In this document: one piece after another, positions 60,206-64,000 of the stretch
How positions within the stretch are numbered: position 1 is the stretch's first letter
How the letters are laid out: the number at the start of each line of letters is the position of its first letter
Assembly: GCF_012650175.1 (NCBI RefSeq)
Contig: NZ_JAAILI010000014.1
Span: 46,734 to 110,733, forward strand
From: Sphingomonas sp. S2M10
GTDB taxonomy: Bacteria; Pseudomonadota; Alphaproteobacteria; Sphingomonadales; Sphingomonadaceae
DNA length: 64,000 nucleotides
Direction of reading: 5' to 3'
Program-made: the position numbers and the translations under genes
The notes under the pieces: generated by a model
Told to the model about the DNA's origin: nothing
Databases searched by the model: none
What the model saw: the letters and a program-made list of their open reading frames with translations, nothing else

Positions 60206-61173
60206 CCCGCGCGTTCCTCGATCAAGTTCGACCAGAGCTGCTCGGCCTGGCGCAGCCGGGTGCGCAGCATGCTCGGAGCGAGCGGTACATCCTCCCGGTC
60301 CAGCGGCAATGCCGGACGATCGGCAAAATGCGCCGTGAAAAGGGCGTCGCGCCGTTCGGCAAGCATCCGGCACAGCGCCTCGAAACGCCGGACATGCACG
60401 GCGTTGGGCCTCGTCCCGGCGCGATTGGCGAGTTCGAAGCCGTGGCTGATGATGGTCAGCGCCGCGTGACGGTTCCTCGCGGCGTGATCGAGCGCCGCGC
60501 GCATCTCGCGGGCCGAGAGCGCGCAGATCTGGAAGTGCCGCAGCGCCGTGCCGGTATCGATCAGCGTCACCGGCACTTCGATCAGTCCCTGGTGCCGCAC
60601 CGGAGCGATCTGCCGCGGCGACAGGCCGATCGCACTCGGCCAGGGATGCTCGGAGCCGTTGTGGCTCGAATCATAGGCGAAGCCCGCCGCCGCCAGCGCG
60701 GCCAGCGTGGCGTCGTTCGCCGCATAGCTGCCGCCGCGAAAGGCGATCGGCGCGGGTGCCCCCGCCTCGATCAGCAGCGCGCGCGCCTGGCGGATCAGCG
60801 CGTGCTGCTCCTCGGCGCCGTAATCGACCAGGTCGAAGCGGGTGGGCATCCGCCCGCGATCGGCGGCGCTCGCCTGTGTCCAGTTGGGGTGGAGGTGCAG
60901 CTGCACCTCCTGCCCGGCCGCGCGGATCGCCCGCACCACTGCCGCGATCGGGGCGAGGCCATGGACCAGCGCCGGCATCGGATCGACGAAGAAACACGCC
61001 TTCAGCCCATGCGCCGCCAGCCGCTCCAGCTGCCAGCCGACCCCCACCCCGGCAGGCTCGAACGAGCGCGCCGCGACCTCCGCCAGATCGAGACCGGCGA
61101 CATGGTGGCGCCACATCAGCTCGGTATCGATCGTCAGGAACACGGTGGTAGGCATTGCGGTGCGTCTCGCCAT
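60202..61173 (-). CDS. Polysaccharide deacetylase-family protein (WalW-like)
   Basis: 323 aa (start 61173, or 61155 if the second ATG is used; neither has a strong ribosome site). NodB-type fold: catalytic/metal IDTE near the N-terminus, QLHLHPNW, FRGGSY, and SHGFEL at the end. Removes acetyl groups from polysaccharide chains or acts on a capsule sugar. No signal peptide, so it probably works on cytoplasmic or lipid-linked substrates. Confidence 0.82.
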   Translation of the reverse strand: MARRTAMPTTVFLTIDTELMWRHHVAGLDLAEVAARSFEPAGVGVGWQLERLAAHGLKACFFVDPMPALVHGLAPIAAVVRAIRAAGQEVQLHLHPNWTQASAADRGRMPTRFDLVDYGAEEQHALIRQARALLIEAGAPAPIAFRGGSYAANDATLAALAAAGFAYDSSHNGSEHPWPSAIGLSPRQIAPVRHQGLIEVPVTLIDTGTALRHFQICALSAREMRAALDHAARNRHAALTIISHGFELANRAGTRPNAVHVRRFEALCRMLAERRDALFTAHFADRPALPLDREDVPLAPSMLRTRLRQAEQLWSNLIEERAG

Positions 61174-61239
61174 CGCCCCGGAGACAGGGGACCAGTGCGC
61201 ACTGGCCTAGCCCAGCCGGATGAAGAAATGGCAAAGCGG

Positions 61240-63873
61240 CTAGGGCTTGATCCCCAAGCGGGCGAAGCGCTCGTCGATGCGCGGCTCGATCATCCGCGCG
61301 GCGGCGAGATAGGCATCGGCATCCGCGGCCTTGGTCCGCCTGCCGATCACGCCGCGCATATAGAGGCTGTCCGACTGTTCGGGGCTCGCCCGCAGTGCCG
61401 CGTCAAGATCGGTGCGTGCCGCGTCCAGCTTGCCCATGCGGAAATAGACCATGGCCCGGCTGTCGAGGATCGCCGCCGCGCTGCTGCTCAGCTCGACCGC
61501 GCTGGTGCAGTCCTTCAGCGCCTGCTCGATCGCGACATTGTGCGTCGCGCGAATCCAGCAGCGGCTGTTGAGCAGCGCGGCATTGCCCGGCGCTGTGGCG
61601 ATCGCTTCATCGAGCACCGCCACGGCGTCGTCGACCTGGCCGCCATCGCCCAGCAGGTTGGCGAGTTCCATCTGCCAGCCGAGCTTCTTCTCGCCGCCCT
61701 GGTCGATCCGCGCCTCGATCAGCGCCCGCGCCTCCTCCATCTGCCCCCGGTCGCGCTTGAACACCGCCAGCGTGCCGGTGGCGCCGGCCGAATCGGGCTC
61801 CAGCTCCAGCGCGGCCTGCACGTCGGCGAGCGCCTTGTCGTCGCGGCGCAGCGCATATTGGGCGTCGGCGCGGCGAAGATACATATCCGCGGTCGGCGCC
61901 AGCTCGATCGCCTTGCTGAGGTCCGCGATCGCCGCCTCGCGATCATAGATCGCCTCGTGAAACCAGGCGCGGTTGGTGTAGCCGTCGGGATCGTCGGGCT
62001 TGGCGGCAATCGCCTTGGCATAGGCGTCGAGGATGGGCTTGAGCCGCCCGTCGTTCCGTGCGGCGCCGATCACCGCCCAGCGCGCCGGATGGTCGGCGGG
62101 GGCGATCAGCCGCAGCGGATTGGCCTTCACCCGCGCCACGTCGGCGCGCGCCGCCGGGATCTGCTCGGGCGCCACTTCCTGCAGGCCGGTGGTCGTGCGG
62201 TCCTGCAGCGACAGCCAGCCGTCCGCCAGCGCCACCTTGCGCGCGAGCTGCATACCCGCGAGCATCGCCGGCAACGTCTGCTGCCCTTCCAGCGTGAAGC
62301 CCTTGCCGCCGTCGGCAAGCTTCCACCGCCGCTCCACCCACACGTCGGAAGGTGCCCCGCTCGTCGCCGGGATCGCTTTCCACGCGGTGCGGGCACGATT
62401 GGGCGCGAAGCTCAGCCCCTCGGCGGTCGAGTCGAGCAGCAGGCGGAAACGCCCGCGATCATAGTTCCAGTCCTGATAGGCGACGCCGTTGGCGGTAACC
62501 GTCACGGTGCCGTTGGCGGAATCGTCCTCCATCTTCTGGTCGAACGCGCTGTGGTTGCCGAGCACTGCGGAGATCTGCGGACCAAGGAACTCGGCCAGCT
62601 TGTCCTTGTCGATCTGCGAGCGCGCGCCGCGCAGCGCTTCCGCCATCGCGCCGCTATAGACGATGCGGATCGCGAACAGCTGTGGAAACTCGATGCCGGC
62701 GGTCGCATCTAGCGTCACGGATACCTGCTGCGCGGGCCGCGCCGGCGCGCGCATCGGCATCGCCTCCAGCGCGGCACCCGCCGCGCGGATCGGCAGCGCG
62801 GTGCGGAACGGCGGCACGTCGTCCAGATCCTCGACGCGCGAGCCGCCCTGGGTACCGTCCAGCCACAGCGTCTTGCCGTCGATCGTCGCGCGGACGATCA
62901 CATGGTCGAACGCGCCCGGCGAGGGCAGCCGCGAGGCGACCAGATCTCCCAGCCCGCTGCTCACCAGCGCGGGCTCGGCTTCGATCTCCAGCGCACGAAG
63001 CAGCGATACCAGCAACAGCGTCTTGGCCTTGCAATCGCCATAGCGCAGCGTCCAGGTATCCGCCGGCGCCTGGGGGCGGTAATTGCCGTTGTCCATGCCG
63101 CGGAACAGGTAGCGGACCTGGTCCTGCACCAGCCGCAGCGCCATTGCGGCGCGGGTACGCGGGTCCTTGCTGGCCGCGGCGATGCGGGCGACCTCCCCGG
63201 CGAGCGGGCTGCCCGGCGCGATCGCGCCTTCGCTGCGATAATAGGGCGCCATGGTGCGCGACAGCGTCGCCCAATCGGCATAGGTGCTCACGTCGAGCAT
63301 CGGCAGCGGCTTGTACCGCGCGGGCGCATCGTCGGGGAGTTCGGCGGGCTTCGCCGTCGGCAGCGGCAGGGTGAGCTCGCGGTAGCCGCCGGCGATCAGC
63401 TTGGGTTCTGCTCCCTTGCGATCGGCCGAGCCGAACACGCCGCCGGAATAGTCGCGCCACGCCACCGGCACTCCGTCCTTCCACAGGAGCCGCGCGCGGC
63501 CGAAGCCGAGCTTGGCGGGCGCCGGCACCATCGGCACGACGCTCATCATCTCCTTGCCGAGCACCGGATCCTTGCGGGTGATGGTGAAGGCGACATCCAG
63601 CACGTCGCCGACGCGCAGCCCTTCCAGCGCCACCGTGGCGGTGAGCGCACCGTCGAGCGCGAACTGTTCCAGCTTCTGCTCGCGCTGGATCACCTTGAAA
63701 CGTGTTCCCTTGGCGAGCAGGTCCACCCGCTCGCCCGCTCGCAGGATCTGCAACTTGTGGATGATCAGGTCGCCCTTGGCGGGATCCCATTGCAGCGGCA
63801 ACGTGCCGCTCTGCGTGAGCATCTGCGGCGAGGCGATGCGGATCGCGCTCTCGAAATAGATCGAGACCTGGCC
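61240..63873 (-). pseudogene. DUF3857-transglutaminase-TPR protein, 5' end removed by IS insertion
   Basis: About 878 codons of host sequence survive. It starts abruptly at GQVSIYFES next to the IS end at 63874; the signal peptide and first part of the DUF3857 domain are missing. What remains: DUF3857 (IRIASPQMLTQSGTLPLQWDPAKGDLIIHKLQIL), transglutaminase-like core (RYGDCKAKTLLLVSLL with catalytic Cys, FDHVIV, LWLDGT), and C-terminal TPR repeats. The open frame continues into the IS for 16 codons to an ATG but no ribosome site or signal precedes it. Confidence 0.8.
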
Positions 63874-64000
63874 TGAAGCGCCCCGGGTTTCCAGGAGGCT
63901 CCAACTTGTGAGAAGGAGCATCCGTTATGAGCAAGACAACCAACAAATTTTCACCTGAAGTCCGCGAGCGGGCGGTTCGTATGGTGGTGGAGCAGCGGGC
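63874..64000 (+). mobile_element. Left end of an IS3-type insertion sequence (truncated by window edge)
   Basis: The element begins near 63874 with TGAAGCGCCCCGGGTTTCC, a terminal inverted repeat of the TGAxxCGCCCCGG type, then a ribosome site and an orfA start. The right end and target duplication lie outside the window. Confidence 0.85.
63927..64000 (+). CDS. IS3-family transposase OrfA, N-terminal fragment
   Basis: Codons 1-24 are visible (SKTTNKFSPEVRERAVRMVVEQ), the standard start of the OrfA helix-turn-helix protein of IS3-group elements. AAGGAG lies upstream of the ATG. OrfB (DDE domain) would follow by frameshift to the right. Confidence 0.88.
   Translation, partial: MSKTTNKFSPEVRERAVRMVVEQR

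Overview
The window reads as chromosome from a high-GC alphaproteobacterium of the Sphingomonadales (Sphingomonas-like). The grounds are the str/S10/spc/alpha ribosomal gene order, glycine-zipper envelope proteins carrying a YCR(R/K)(N/P)DGTTG motif, a PEPxxW-type CTERM protein, DUF3857/transglutaminase/TPR, ATP12 and DUF4142 proteins, and many short GC-rich palindromic intergenic repeats. Genus is inferred from family make-up; there is no rRNA or phylogeny here.

Layout. 1-9.3 kb: 3' end of a SpoU/TrmH rRNA methyltransferase, OsmC protein, envelope proteins, glnD, a VOC protein, a zincin-like protein, an AidA/PixA protein and a secreted prolyl oligopeptidase. 9.4-30.7 kb, all minus strand: rpsL-rpsG-fusA-tuf / rpsJ / rplC-D-W-B-rpsS-rplV-rpsC-rplP-rpmC-rpsQ / rplN-X-E-rpsN-H-rplF-R-rpsE-rpmD / (ACT-domain gene) / rplO-secY-adk / (small membrane gene, REP pair) / rpsM-rpsK-rpoA-rplQ. 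The order is the ancestral one, but intrinsic terminators follow tuf, rpsJ, rpmD, adk and rplQ, and plausible promoters precede rplC, rplO and rpsM. Transcription is therefore probably split into several units. The most interesting non-coding stretch is the roughly 270-nt, heavily base-paired leader ahead of rplC.

30.9-38 kb: bactofilin, DUF4142 lipoprotein, bestrophin-type channel, and a cobalamin riboswitch driving btuB and an overlapping btuF-like gene with no btuCD in view; then a small permease-like protein with a TTG start, a DUF985 cupin and a glycine-zipper protein. 38-45 kb: glycosyltransferase, two small basic proteins, bamD-recN, manA, glycine-zipper protein. 45-53 kb: a tightly coupled run crcB-rluC-like, then HAD phosphatase-membrane protein-ATP12, followed by gmk, fumC and a TorF-like porin. 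53-57.7 kb: PCuAC copper protein, dnaK (sigma-32-like promoter) and dnaJ, and a SpeE-like protein. 57.9-64 kb: PEP-CTERM protein, PRC-barrel protein, an overlapping FemAB-like/polysaccharide deacetylase pair, and a DUF3857-transglutaminase-TPR gene whose 5' end is cut by an IS3-type insertion sequence running off the right edge.

I found no rRNA, tRNA, CRISPR array, prophage or toxin/defence island. Most of the window is conserved housekeeping sequence. The points worth following up are regulatory: structured leaders, terminators inside the ribosomal superoperon, and repeats that lie on translation starts.
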